Assembly (NCBI GenBank): GCA_002746645.1
Contig: PDPU01000033.1
Coordinates: forward strand, 1 to 64,000
DNA: 64,000 nucleotides
Origin: Gammaproteobacteria bacterium
GTDB lineage: Bacteria > Pseudomonadota > Gammaproteobacteria > Granulosicoccales > Granulosicoccaceae
Direction of reading: 5' to 3'
The stretch's first letter is position 1. Each line of letters opens with the position of its first letter. A program made the position numbers and the translations under genes. The notes beneath the pieces were generated by a model that ran no database searches, was not told where the DNA came from, and worked only from the letters and a program-made list of their open reading frames with translations. This document shows positions 1-9,196 of the stretch, one piece after another.

Positions 1-3000
1 GACGACAACCACAACGGCATCGATGACGCGATCGATGCGAGCGTGACCGGCGGCACCGACGCCAACAACGACGGCATCGACGATGCGCTCGCTGCAACGA
101 TCCTTGTCGATACCGATGGAGATGGCCTACCCGACAACACCGACAGCGATTCCGACAACGACGGCATCCCCGACAGCGTCGAAGGCAACACCGACAGCGA
201 TGGCGACGGCATCCTTGACTACCTCGACCGTGATTCCGACAACGATGGAGTCGCCGATGCGCTCGAAGGCACCGCCGACACCGACGGTGACGGCAAGCCC
301 GATTACCTCGATACCGACAGTGACAACGACGGCATGGCCGATGGCGTCGAAGCCGGCCTCGGTGGTACCGATGCCGACAATGACGGCATCGATGACGCGA
401 TCGACGCGAGTGTGACCGGTGGTACCGACGACAACAAGGACGGCATCGACGATGCCCTGGCTGCGACTGCTCTCGTCGATACCGATGGTGACGGTATCGT
501 CGATATTCGCGATGTCGACAGCGATGCCGACGGCGTGCCCGATGCCCTCGAAGGTACCATCGACACCGACGGTGACGGCATCCCCGATTACCTCGACACC
601 GACAGCGACAACGACGGCATTGCCGATGGCGTCGAAGCCGGCCTCGGTGGTACCGATACCGACAATGACGGCATCGATGACGCCATCGACGCGAGTGTGA
701 CCGGTGGCACCGACGACAACAACGATGGCATCGACGATGCGCTGGCCGCGACTGCTCTCGTCGATACCGATGGCGACGGCACGGCCGACATCCACGACCT
801 CGACAGCGATGCCGACGGCGTGTCCGATGCCCTCGAAGGCACCACCGACACCGACGGTGACGGCAAGCCCGACTACCTCGATACCGACAGTGAAAACGAC
901 GGCATTGCCGATGGCGTCGAAGCCGGCCTCGGTGGTACCGATGCCGACAATGACGGCATCGATGACGCCATCGATGCGAGCGTGACCGGTGGCACCGACG
1001 CCAACAACGACGGCATCGACGATGCGCTTGCTGCAACGGCCCTTGTCGATACCGATGGTGACGGTATCGTCGATATTCGCGATGTCGACAGCGATGCCGA
1101 CGGCGTGCCCGATGCACTCGAAGGCACCATCGACACCGACGGTGACGGCAAGCCCGACTACCTCGACACCGACAGTGACAACGACGGCATTGCCGATGGC
1201 GTCGAAGCCGGTCTCGGTGGTACCGATGCCGACAATGACGGCATCGATGACGCCATCGATGCGAGCGTGACCGGTGGTACCGACGACAACAATGACGGCA
1301 TCGACGATGCCCTGGCCGCGACTGCTCTCGTCGATACTGATGGTGACGGTATCGTCGACACTCGCGATGTCGACAGCGATGCCGACGGCGTGTCCGATGC
1401 CCTCGAAGGCACCACCGACACCGACGGTGACGGCAAGCCCGACTACCTCGATACCGACAGTGACAACGACGGCATGGCCGATGGCGTCGAAGCCGGCCTT
1501 GGTGGTACCGATGCCGACAATGACGGCATCGATGACGCCATCGATGCGAGCGTGACCGGTGGCACCGACGCCAACAACGACGGCATCGACGATGTCTTGG
1601 CCGCGACTGCTCTCGTCGATACCGATGGTGACGGTATCGTCGATATTCGCGATGTCGACAGCGATGCCGACGGCGTGCCCGATGCCCTCGAAGGCACCAT
1701 GCCGACGGCGACGGCATTGCGGATACTGATGAAAGTATCGGTGACGCCGATGGTGACGGCATCCCCGACAACATCGACAGCGATTCCGACAACGACGGCA
1801 TCCCCGACAGCGTCGAAGGCAACGCCGACAGCGATGGCGACGGCATCCCCGATTACCTTGATCGTGATTCCGACAACGACAAGGTTGCCGATGCCCTCGA
1901 AGGCGTCACCGACACCGACGGTGACGGCATGCCCGACTATCTCGACAGCGACAGTGACAACGACGGCATTGCCGATGGTATCGAAGTCGGTCTCGACGGC
2001 AAGGACGAGAACCACAACGGCATCGATGACGCGATCGACGCGAGCATGACCGGTGGCACCGACAACAACAACGACGGCATCGACGATGCCCTGGCCGCGA
2101 CTGCTCTCGTCGATACCGATGGCGACGGTGTCGTCGATGCGCGGGACGTCGACAGCGATGCCGATGGCGTGCCCGATGCCCTCGAAGGCACCGCCGACAC
2201 CGACGGTGACGGCAAGCCCGACTACCTCGACACCGACAGCGACAACGACGGCATGGCCGATGGTATCGAAGCCAGTCTCTCAGGCAAGGACGAGAACAAC
2301 AACGGCATCGATGACGCGATCGATGCGAGCGTGACCGGTGGCACCGATGCCAACAACGACGGCATCGACGATGCCCTGGCCGTGACTGCTCTCGTCGATA
2401 CCGATGGCGACGGTGTCGTCGATATGCGGGATGTCGACAGCGACGCCGATGGTGTGTCCGATTCCCTTGAAGGCGCCAACGACACTGACGGTGACGGCAC
2501 GCCCGACTACCTCGACACCGACAGCGATGCCGACGATATCTCCGATGCGCTGGAAGCAGCGACTGCTTCGGGTACAACCATCGTCGATGGCAGTAACCTG
2601 CCTGATACCGATGGTGACGGCATACCTGACTACCTCGATACCGACTCCGACAACGATGGCCTGACCGACGCTCTGGAGGGCACCCTCGACACCGACGGCG
2701 ACGGCACGATCAACGCGCTGGATACCGACTCCGACAACGATGGCGTATCCGATGCACTTGAAGGCGAGAAAGACCTCGATGGTGATGGCGTGGTCGATTA
2801 CGTCGATACTGACAACACTACGGTCGATTCCGACGGCGACGGCATTGCCGACGTGCTCGAGTCGCGCGAGGACAGCGACGGCGATGGCGTCATCGATGCG
2901 CAGGATCTCGATTCCGACAACGACGGGGTACCCGACAGCGTCGAAGGTACGCGGGACAGCGACGGCGATGGCATCATCGATGCGCTGGATCTCGATTCCG

Positions 3001-3881
3001 ACAACGACGGCGTCAGCGATATCGTCGAATCCGGCGGAGAGGACAGCAACGGCGATGGCCGTGTCGACGACATGCGCGACAGTGACAGCGACGGCATCGA
3101 TGACGGCGTCGAAATCGCCCCGCTCGCCAAACCAGACAGCGACAATGACGGTGTGCGCGATGCACTCGACCTCGACTCCGACAACGACGGTCTGACCGAC
3201 ATCATCGAGGCAGCAGGTGTCACCGCCGACAGCGACGGTGATGGTCGTGTCGATGCGTTCCTCGACGCCAATGGCGACGGCATCGACGATGCACTCGGAC
3301 TCGCCGCCGTGGTACCGAACGATACGGACGTCGATGGCGTGCCGGACTACCTCGATCTCGATACCGACAACGACGGCATCAGCGACCTGGCCGAGGCCGC
3401 TGCACCCGACATGGCGCTGCTCGATGCCAATGGCGACGGCATCATCGATGCGCTGGCCGACAGCGATGGCGACGGGATTGTGGATTCAGTCGACGTCGAC
3501 CAGACCGGTGGCAGCGACGCCGACAGCGACGGCATCGACGACAGTGCCGACATCGACTTCGTGGTCGGTGCCGATGCACTCGACAGCGATGGCGACGGCA
3601 TCATCGATGCCCGCGATGTCGATCACGATGGCGACGGCATGATCGACCTCCTCGGCGACGCGCCGCTGCTCGGCAGCGCGCTTCCCGACGTCGATGCCAA
3701 CGGCACACCCGATGTCATGGAGGCCAACGGTTTCATCACGACCGGTACCCAGGGGCACGGCTGCTCGATCGGTACGCTCAGCAAGCGCTTTGACCCGCTG
3801 TTTGCCCTGCTGTTGCTGTCGATGATTCCGATGTACTACCGCCGACACCAACGCCCCGCTGCACACGGAGACAAGGCATGA
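1..3881 (+). CDS. Giant thrombospondin type 3 repeat surface protein, 5'-truncated by the window, frameshifted
   Basis: The open frame enters from the left edge, so the N-terminus is not visible. Almost the whole product is made of acidic calcium-binding TSP3-type units such as DTDGDGxxDxxDxDSDNDG, usually in secreted or surface proteins of bacteria. Frame 1 is read to base 1698 (the ORF ending 2049 is its out-of-frame continuation), then the repeat pattern resumes in frame 3 from base 1701. One missing base, most simply a G before AT at 1699-1700, would rejoin the halves. The C-terminus is a Gly-His-Gly-Cys turn, a hydrophobic helix ([13 protein letters not shown]) and a basic tail, like MYXO-CTERM or JDVT-CTERM sorting signals. 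The stop overlaps the next start as ATGA. Calcium-stabilised adhesin or surface stalk is inference. Whether the frameshift is real or a sequencing error in repeats cannot be decided here. Confidence 0.85.
475..1899 (+). repeat. 285-bp tandem super-repeat (95 residues per unit)
   Basis: The anchor GTCGATACCGATGG-like codons for VDTDGDG recur at 475, 760, 1045, 1330 and 1615, exactly 285 bp apart. Each unit carries the same order of smaller TSP3 modules and a conserved [10 protein letters not shown]...DASVTGGTD spacer. Flanking copies at 106, 2109 and 2394 are related; the 106-475 interval is 369 bp, 285 plus 84. The 1615-2109 interval is 494 bp, one short of a whole number of codons, which independently marks the frameshift. 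High identity between units suggests recent amplification or gene conversion. Confidence 0.9.
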
Positions 3882-5092
3882 CTTCCCGTAACCGACACGC
3901 AGTGCGAAATACCTCGCGGCACCCACTGATTCTCGCCACCATCTCCGCGCTGGCACTGAATGGCCTGGTGATGACCAGTCAGGCTGCCAGCGAAGTGCCA
4001 GGTTATGACACATTGCGTCGACACGTCTACGTGGGTGTCGGCGTCGGTGCAAGTGATCTCGAACCGGACACCGGAAACGTGCCCGGTACCGAGGTCACCG
4101 AGTCAGGCGATACCGGCATGCAGCTCACCATCGGCATGGACATCAATCGTCTGTTCTCCGTCGAAGGACACGTCTCCGACCTCGGCGCAGCCACGGTCGG
4201 CTCGAGCAGTGACATCAACAACGGCAGCATCAGCTATTCGGTCCTCGGCGCCAGTGCGCTCATGCACGCAGGTGGCGCGCGCGATCGTTTCAAACGCCGC
4301 GGCGTCAGTCCCTACCTCAGGGCCGGCCTTGGTGTATTGCAGAACGATGCCGATGAATCGGTGCGCTACCGACAGAAGAACGGCACACATCTGATGCTCG
4401 GCCTCGGCCTTCAGGCCGCTCACCGTTCAGGATTCGCTGCTCGCGGTGAAGTGATTTCGTTCGAGGGCGATGCGACCTACATGCAGCTCGGCCTTGTCTA
4501 CCGTTTCGGCGCTACCGACAAACGGCACCATCAGCCGATCGCCGCGACCGAGCATGATGACAGCAACAGCACCGCCACCACCACAACAGCCGCAGGCACT
4601 GTCCAAGCACCGCGCACGCTTGCGACGGTGGCCCCTGTCGCTGCCGTCGTGATTGCCGACAGTGATCATGATGGCGTGGTGGATGCCGAAGACCAATGCC
4701 CCGGCACCGACACCATGCTGATGGTCGATGAGGCTGGCTGTGCGCTCTACGTCGGCACCATCGAAGTTGTGAACTTCCATTCGAACTCGGACACTCTCAC
4801 CATCGAGGCCACGTCGATTCTCGATGAAGTCGTGACCGTTCTGAATCGTTACCCGAACGCGAGCATCGAGATTGCTGCACACACCGACAGTATCGGCGAG
4901 GCCAGCTACAACCAGCAGCTGTCCGAACGCCGCTCGGCAGCGGTACGAGAGTACCTCGTGAAGAACGGCATTCGACCTGAAGCATTGACGACCGTCGCCT
5001 GGGGCGAGAAACGTCCGATCGCAAACAACATGTATGCTCCCGGACGCGCGAAGAATCGTCGCGTCGAACTGACGCAGAGACGCGGCGAGTGA
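3878..5092 (+). CDS. OmpA-family outer-membrane protein with TSP3 linker
   Basis: The 404-residue product starts with a signal peptide (about residues 1-36, ending near SQAAS). An eight-strand OmpA/opacity-like barrel region follows (about 40-215, ending in MQLGLVYRFG), then a Thr/Ala-rich stretch, one TSP3 calcium motif (DSDHDGVVDAEDQCPGTD, about 257-275) and a C-terminal OmpA peptidoglycan-binding domain (about 295-400, with AAHTDSIG and NRRVEL). It should sit in the outer membrane and hold peptidoglycan non-covalently. The start overlaps the stop of the TSP3 giant as ATGA and has GGAG upstream, so the two are translationally coupled. The shared TSP3 element suggests a partner or anchor role for the upstream protein; that part is inference. 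Confidence 0.9.
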   Translation: MTSRNRHAVRNTSRHPLILATISALALNGLVMTSQAASEVPGYDTLRRHVYVGVGVGASDLEPDTGNVPGTEVTESGDTGMQLTIGMDINRLFSVEGHVSDLGAATVGSSSDINNGSISYSVLGASALMHAGGARDRFKRRGVSPYLRAGLGVLQNDADESVRYRQKNGTHLMLGLGLQAAHRSGFAARGEVISFEGDATYMQLGLVYRFGATDKRHHQPIAATEHDDSNSTATTTTAAGTVQAPRTLATVAPVAAVVIADSDHDGVVDAEDQCPGTDTMLMVDEAGCALYVGTIEVVNFHSNSDTLTIEATSILDEVVTVLNRYPNASIEIAAHTDSIGEASYNQQLSERRSAAVREYLVKNGIRPEALTTVAWGEKRPIANNMYAPGRAKNRRVELTQRRGE

Positions 5093-5097
5093 TCCGT

Positions 5098-5112
5098 GAG
5101 CTGTCTCAGCTC
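5098..5112. terminator. Hairpin between convergent ompA-like gene and folD
   Basis: GAGCTG-TCT-CAGCTC is a perfect 6-bp stem with a 3-base loop, lying across the 13-bp gap between two convergent stop codons and overlapping the folD stop. It has no clear T-run, so it may act as a weak bidirectional terminator or mRNA 3' end. Confidence 0.4.
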
Positions 5113-5981
5113 GGCATCGTGATGCCACGCTGGCGGCAGGCCTGTTGCAGCGTGTTGTGCAGAAGACAGGCAATCGTCATCGGCCCCACACCACCCGGTA
5201 CCGGCGTGATCGCACCCGCAATGTCACGGGCCGTCGAGTAATCGACGTCTCCCACGAGCTTCTTCGTGCCATCCCGCTCGATGCGGTTGATACCGACGTC
5301 GATGACCGTGGCACCGGGCTTGACCCAACTGCCCGGAATCATTTCCGGACGACCGACCGCGGCAACCAGAATGTCGGCATTCCTGCAAAGATTCTCGAGA
5401 TCCCGTGAGCGCGAGTGTGCAATGGTGACGGTGCAGTTCTCCGCAAGAAGCAGGGCTGCCATCGGCTTACCGACGATGTTCGAGCGTCCGACGATCAGGG
5501 CATTGAGGCCGGAGAGCTCGCCCAGCTGGTCCTTGAGCATCATCAGGCAGCCCAGCGGCGTGCAGGGCACCACGCCTTCGGCCCCCATCCAGAGCCTCGC
5601 CACATTGGCAAGGTGAAAGCCATCCACATCCTTGTCCTCGGCAATCGCATTGATGACCTTGTCCTTGTCGATATGCTCCGGGAGCGGCAGCTGCACGAGA
5701 ATGCCGTTGACTGCATCATCGACATTGAGTCTGTCGATCAATGCGAGAAGATCGGTTTCGGACGTGTCCGCGGCGAGCTTGTGTTCGAACGACTGCATGC
5801 CCACCTCGACGGTCTGGCGCCCCTTGTTGCGAACATAGACCTCGCTTGCCGGGTCTTCGCCCACCAGCACCACCGCGAGACCGGGCACAAAGGAATGTTC
5901 CTGCTTCAGCTTCGCCACCCTTGCAGCAATATCCTGCCTGAGGTTCGCGGCGAAGGCCTTGCCATCGATCACCTTGCTCAT
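5106..5981 (-). CDS. folD: FolD methylenetetrahydrofolate dehydrogenase/cyclohydrolase
   Basis: FolD interconverts 5,10-methylene-, methenyl- and 10-formyl-tetrahydrofolate in the cytoplasm, using NADP. The 291-residue product matches the usual 285-290 length. Visible family motifs are YVRNKGR with the catalytic lysine, [11 protein letters not shown], the [12 protein letters not shown] nucleotide-binding segment and GGVGPMT near the C-terminus. The ORF track begins 20 codons earlier, but MSKVIDGKA is the family start and has GGAG about 10 bases upstream. It is convergent with the OmpA-like gene and monocistronic by position. Confidence 0.97.
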   Translation of the reverse strand: MSKVIDGKAFAANLRQDIAARVAKLKQEHSFVPGLAVVLVGEDPASEVYVRNKGRQTVEVGMQSFEHKLAADTSETDLLALIDRLNVDDAVNGILVQLPLPEHIDKDKVINAIAEDKDVDGFHLANVARLWMGAEGVVPCTPLGCLMMLKDQLGELSGLNALIVGRSNIVGKPMAALLLAENCTVTIAHSRSRDLENLCRNADILVAAVGRPEMIPGSWVKPGATVIDVGINRIERDGTKKLVGDVDYSTARDIAGAITPVPGGVGPMTIACLLHNTLQQACRQRGITMPS

Positions 5982-6119
5982 GTGCTCACAGCTCCGGGTT
6001 TCCGAATTGGCTCGGGTTGTTCCAGGAACAGCCCTGATCACGCGATGGTAACAGTTGATGGGTAGACAGGTTTCACAAACTCTCGGACAAGAAGCAGGCA
6101 GGATAGAGCATCAACGCAC

Positions 6120-6125
6120 TATAAT
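6120..6125 (+). promoter_or_regulatory. Candidate -10 box for the Ser/Glu-rich lipoprotein gene
   Basis: A perfect TATAAT lies 45 bases before the lipoprotein start in the 129-bp gap divergent from folD. No good -35 hexamer is found 16-18 bases upstream, so this may be a weak or activator-dependent sigma70 promoter. Confidence 0.45.
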
Positions 6126-6170
6126 CGGAAACATGGAGAACCAAAGCGGCATTCGCCCGGGAGCCTGTCC

Positions 6171-7046
6171 ATGCAACAGTTTCATGCCCTGAAATCAAGT
6201 CTGCTGGCCAGCCTGCTGGTGATGCTGGTCGGTTGTGGATCTTCCGGCAACGACACCACCACACCGGCTCAGGAAGATGACTCGGGCGCACTGGACGACG
6301 GGAACACGTCGGAAGGACCGGCAAACGGTGGATCGTCAGACGAGACATCCTCGACGGGAGAATCCTCGGACGGCAAGCCCTCGGATGAAGAACCTTCGGG
6401 CGAAGAGTCTTCGGACGGAGAATCCTCCAACGAAGAGTCCACAACGGAAAAGCCCGCCGATGATGCGCCTGACGTGAGTTTCGGTGACAATTCAAGCGCG
6501 GCCGCGATTCATGGCCATGCCGTGCAACTGGCGCTGGCACAGCTCGTGGAACTCAATCGGGCGATCAGCGAAGGGCGAGAACTGACGACGGCCGAGTCAA
6601 CCTGCCTGGCAGGCTACGATGCGTCGCTCGGTGCGCCTCTGCTTGCCATCGACTGTGGCGATGCGACAGCACTGACATCGCCCCTGAACGCGACCATCCA
6701 ACTGCGAAGTGCAGCCGTTCACGACACGTCAGGCTGCAGGGCTTCCCTGCAAGGCCTCGGCAGTGACGGATGTTCGCTCAGCGTCATCGATGCAACCATT
6801 ACCCAGCAATGGTCCACACCGACCAGCGGTTTGCCGCAGCCGTACGCCAGCGGCCAGCTGATTGTCGATGATGCGTCACGCACGCTGACCGTCAAGAGCA
6901 TTGACGGCAACGACCTGACGACGCCCTTCGAATGCAACGTGAGCCTCGACGGCGGTGCCATGAGTTCACCCAGTGGCAGTCCTTGCACCAGCGATCTCGC
7001 ACGCATCGAGGAACGGCTGCAGGCACTGCTCGCAAGCCCGGAATAA
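6171..7046 (+). CDS. Unknown lipoprotein with Ser/Glu-rich stalk
   Basis: The 291-residue product begins with a type II signal peptide whose lipobox is LVGC, cysteine at about 22. Residues 30-105 are a low-complexity stalk rich in Ser, Glu, Asp and Gly with a five-residue period (ESSDG, KPSDE, EPSGE). The remaining roughly 185 residues form a compact domain with several cysteines (for example STCLAGYD, LAIDCGD, TSGCRASLQ) that could form disulfides. I do not recognise a family. GGGAG lies just upstream of the ATG. The gene stands alone between folD and glk. The stalk suggests the domain is held away from the membrane; function unknown. Confidence 0.8.
   Translation: MQQFHALKSSLLASLLVMLVGCGSSGNDTTTPAQEDDSGALDDGNTSEGPANGGSSDETSSTGESSDGKPSDEEPSGEESSDGESSNEESTTEKPADDAPDVSFGDNSSAAAIHGHAVQLALAQLVELNRAISEGRELTTAESTCLAGYDASLGAPLLAIDCGDATALTSPLNATIQLRSAAVHDTSGCRASLQGLGSDGCSLSVIDATITQQWSTPTSGLPQPYASGQLIVDDASRTLTVKSIDGNDLTTPFECNVSLDGGAMSSPSGSPCTSDLARIEERLQALLASPE
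6360..6449 (+). repeat. Degenerate 15-bp tandem repeat in lipoprotein stalk
   Basis: Six 15-bp units encode ESSDG-KPSDE-EPSGE-ESSDG-ESSNE-ESTTE. Length changes would stay in frame and alter only stalk length. Confidence 0.7.
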
Positions 7047-7056
7047 AGTAGTCGTC

Positions 7057-7119
7057 GGCGCGGGCACTCGAAGCCGGATGTACGTCAGGCCCCGTTCAGA
7101 CCAGTAGTCGTGCCGCGCC
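7057..7119. terminator. Weak imperfect inverted repeat between lipoprotein gene and glk
   Basis: GGCGCGGGCAC pairs with GTGCCGCGCC with one bulged base across a 42-base loop in the convergent gap. The loop is long and no T-run follows, so terminator function is only a possibility. Confidence 0.25.
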
Positions 7120-8088
7120 AACGAGTGCCGGGTATGGCGAGTGGATGACGAAGGTGGGTACCTTCTCGACGTAGGTGCGCATGCGGCCCTTGTCCTCGAA
7201 ACTCTCGCGGAAGGCCGATTGTGCAAACCACTCTCCGAAGCGTGGCACCACACCACCGCCGATGAAGAGCCCGCCCTCGGCACCGAGAGTGAGCACGAGG
7301 TTGCTCGCAACATTGCCGAGGAGCGAGGCAAACATCTCCATCGCTTCAAGACAATACGGATCACCTTCCTCGAGGGCGAGCCGGGTGATGTCGGCAGGCG
7401 TATATGGCTGCACTTCAAGCCCATCGATGGCCTGAAGCGATTCGACGATGTTGCGCAGCCCCGGCCCCGACAGGAAACGTTCGGCCGAGACGTGCCGGAA
7501 CCTCTCATGAAGTTTCCGGTAGACGGCAAATTCCCGATCGGTGCGAAGCGACATCGTCACATGGCCGCCCTCGCCCTGCAAGGCAGTCCAGTGCGAACCG
7601 CAGGGAATCAGGCCTGAAACACCAAGCCCGGTACCCGCTCCCACGATGCCGATGGCATGCTGCTCGACGGCTTCTCCGCCGCCGACCTTCTGCAGTTCAT
7701 CGTCGGGAAGATGCGGCACCGAGAGCGCCAGCGCGGTGAAGTCATTGACCACATGCAGCCGACTGATGCCGAGTTGTCGACGCGTTTCCTCGACCGAAAA
7801 GCTCCAGGGGTTGTTGGTGAGATTGACCCGATCCCCCGTGACCGGTGTGGCCACGGCGATGGCCGCAACATCGATTTTCGTGTTCTCGTGCTCGGCGAGG
7901 TAGATCTTCACGGCCGAGGCGAGATCGGGAAAGTCATCAGTGCTGAGCGTACTGCTCGCGAACGGCTTGTCGTCTTCGTCAAGCAGAGCGAAGCGTGCAT
8001 TGGTGCCGCCGACATCGCCTACCAACCTTGGTGTGGGTCGGTGTTCGGCACTGACCGGTGCATCGATCGAATCCCTGGATACAGCCAT
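7096..8088 (-). CDS. glk: Glucokinase
   Basis: Glk phosphorylates glucose with ATP to glucose 6-phosphate in the cytoplasm. The 330-residue product carries the ATP-binding VGDVGGTNARFAL segment, VVNDFTALALSVP, GAGTGLGVSGLIP and EGGHVTMS, all typical of proteobacterial glucokinases (about 320 residues). The ORF track begins at a GTG at 8118; the ATG at 8088 is preferred because a candidate -10 (TAGAAT on the minus strand, 8134-8139) lies a suitable distance upstream. No strong ribosome binding site decides it. The gene is divergent from the amino-acid ABC operon. Confidence 0.95.
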   Translation of the reverse strand: MAVSRDSIDAPVSAEHRPTPRLVGDVGGTNARFALLDEDDKPFASSTLSTDDFPDLASAVKIYLAEHENTKIDVAAIAVATPVTGDRVNLTNNPWSFSVEETRRQLGISRLHVVNDFTALALSVPHLPDDELQKVGGGEAVEQHAIGIVGAGTGLGVSGLIPCGSHWTALQGEGGHVTMSLRTDREFAVYRKLHERFRHVSAERFLSGPGLRNIVESLQAIDGLEVQPYTPADITRLALEEGDPYCLEAMEMFASLLGNVASNLVLTLGAEGGLFIGGGVVPRFGEWFAQSAFRESFEDKGRMRTYVEKVPTFVIHSPYPALVGAARLLV

Positions 8089-8149
8089 GAGTGAAAACCC
8101 GTTGAGGCGTGAAAACACGCGGTGGAGTCATCAATTCTATCCGCAACGC

Positions 8150-8178
8150 TTGCATCTGGCGTCGCCAGTGGTTATTAC
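8150..8178 (+). promoter_or_regulatory. Candidate promoter with embedded operator for the amino-acid ABC operon
   Basis: TTGCAT and TATTAC are separated by exactly 17 bases. The spacer begins with the inverted repeat CTGGC-GTC-GCCAG (8156-8168), a plausible operator. A start about 7 bases after the -10 would fall almost on the ATG at 8187, which would make the mRNA nearly leaderless. Confidence 0.4.
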
Positions 8179-8186
8179 TACCATCA

Positions 8187-9065
8187 ATGAGTGAAAGCAA
8201 TCCACCTTCCAGTCCCGCCTTCGGCGATTCGTCCCCCTGCCGTCCAACACCGGCAGACCCTGCCGAGACAGCGGCCGCCGCCCCCGTCATCGACATTCGC
8301 AACCTGCACAAGAGCTACGGCCAGCTCGAAGTGCTCAAGGGCGTCGACATCACCGCACCGACCGGCCATGTGGTGTCGCTGATCGGCTCTTCGGGTTCCG
8401 GCAAATCCACCCTGCTCCGCTGCTGCAACCTGCTCGAGCACAGCCAGGAGGGCGAGGTGATCTTCTGCGGCGAACCGGTGCGCTGGAAGGGCAAGGGGCT
8501 CCACCGGCACCCGGGCGACCGGAAGCAGATGATCCGCATCCGCACACGGCTCTCGATGGTGTTCCAGCAGTTCAACCTCTGGTCTCACATGAGCATTCTG
8601 CAGAACGTCATGGAGGCTCCCGTGACGGCACTCGGGCGTGATCGGGACGAGGTCGAGGAAAGCGCGCGGCACTATCTCGACAAGGTGGGCATCGGCGACA
8701 AGTGTGACGCGTATCCCGCACAGCTCTCGGGCGGACAGCAGCAGCGTGCAGCCATTGCCCGGGCGCTCTGCATGGAGCCTCAGGCCATTCTCTTCGACGA
8801 ACCGACATCGGCGCTTGACCCGGAACTCGAGCAGGAAGTCGTGAAGGTCATCAAGGATCTCGCCACGGAAGGGCGCACCATGATCATCGTCACCCATGAC
8901 ATGAAGCTGGCGGCCGACACGAGCGACCACGTCGTCTTCCTGCATCAGGGTATGATTGAGGAGGAAGGATCGCCCGAGCGGCTCTTCGGGCAGCCTGAAT
9001 CCGAACGACTGCGGGGCTTTCTTTCGGCGACTTGTCGCTCTGGAGGCAACCCGTCAGCTCGCTGA
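8187..9065 (+). CDS. Polar amino-acid ABC transporter ATP-binding protein
   Basis: This ATPase powers the permease pair encoded downstream. The 292-residue product has Walker A (GSSGSGKST), Q-loop (FQQFNLW), ABC signature (LSGGQQQR), Walker B (ILFDEPTSALD) and the switch histidine (THD), and is closest in pattern to HisP/ArtP-type proteins of the PAAT family. It has an extra Ser/Pro/Ala-rich N-terminus of about 35 residues before VIDIRNLHKSYG. The ATG at 8187 is preferred over 8109 because the earlier sequence looks like translated intergenic DNA. First gene of an ATPase, binding protein, permease, permease operon. Confidence 0.95.
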   Translation: MSESNPPSSPAFGDSSPCRPTPADPAETAAAAPVIDIRNLHKSYGQLEVLKGVDITAPTGHVVSLIGSSGSGKSTLLRCCNLLEHSQEGEVIFCGEPVRWKGKGLHRHPGDRKQMIRIRTRLSMVFQQFNLWSHMSILQNVMEAPVTALGRDRDEVEESARHYLDKVGIGDKCDAYPAQLSGGQQQRAAIARALCMEPQAILFDEPTSALDPELEQEVVKVIKDLATEGRTMIIVTHDMKLAADTSDHVVFLHQGMIEEEGSPERLFGQPESERLRGFLSATCRSGGNPSAR

Positions 9066-9196
9066 AGCAGTCCGTCGATGCAGCGGGGCAACCCTTGATT
9101 TCACCGGGGCAACTCGGCACACAGTTTCCGGGTCCGGCCTCGGAAAACCACAACCAGAAAACCACCACCAACCACCAGAATTTCAGAGGAGTCCTG

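Noticed and set aside
83-3700. Many long ORFs in all six frames over the TSP3 gene (for example 127..795 -, 1906..2577 -)
   Set aside because: They are by-products of a repetitive GAC/GGC/GAT codon pattern with few stop codons in any frame; all recur at the same 285-bp spacing.
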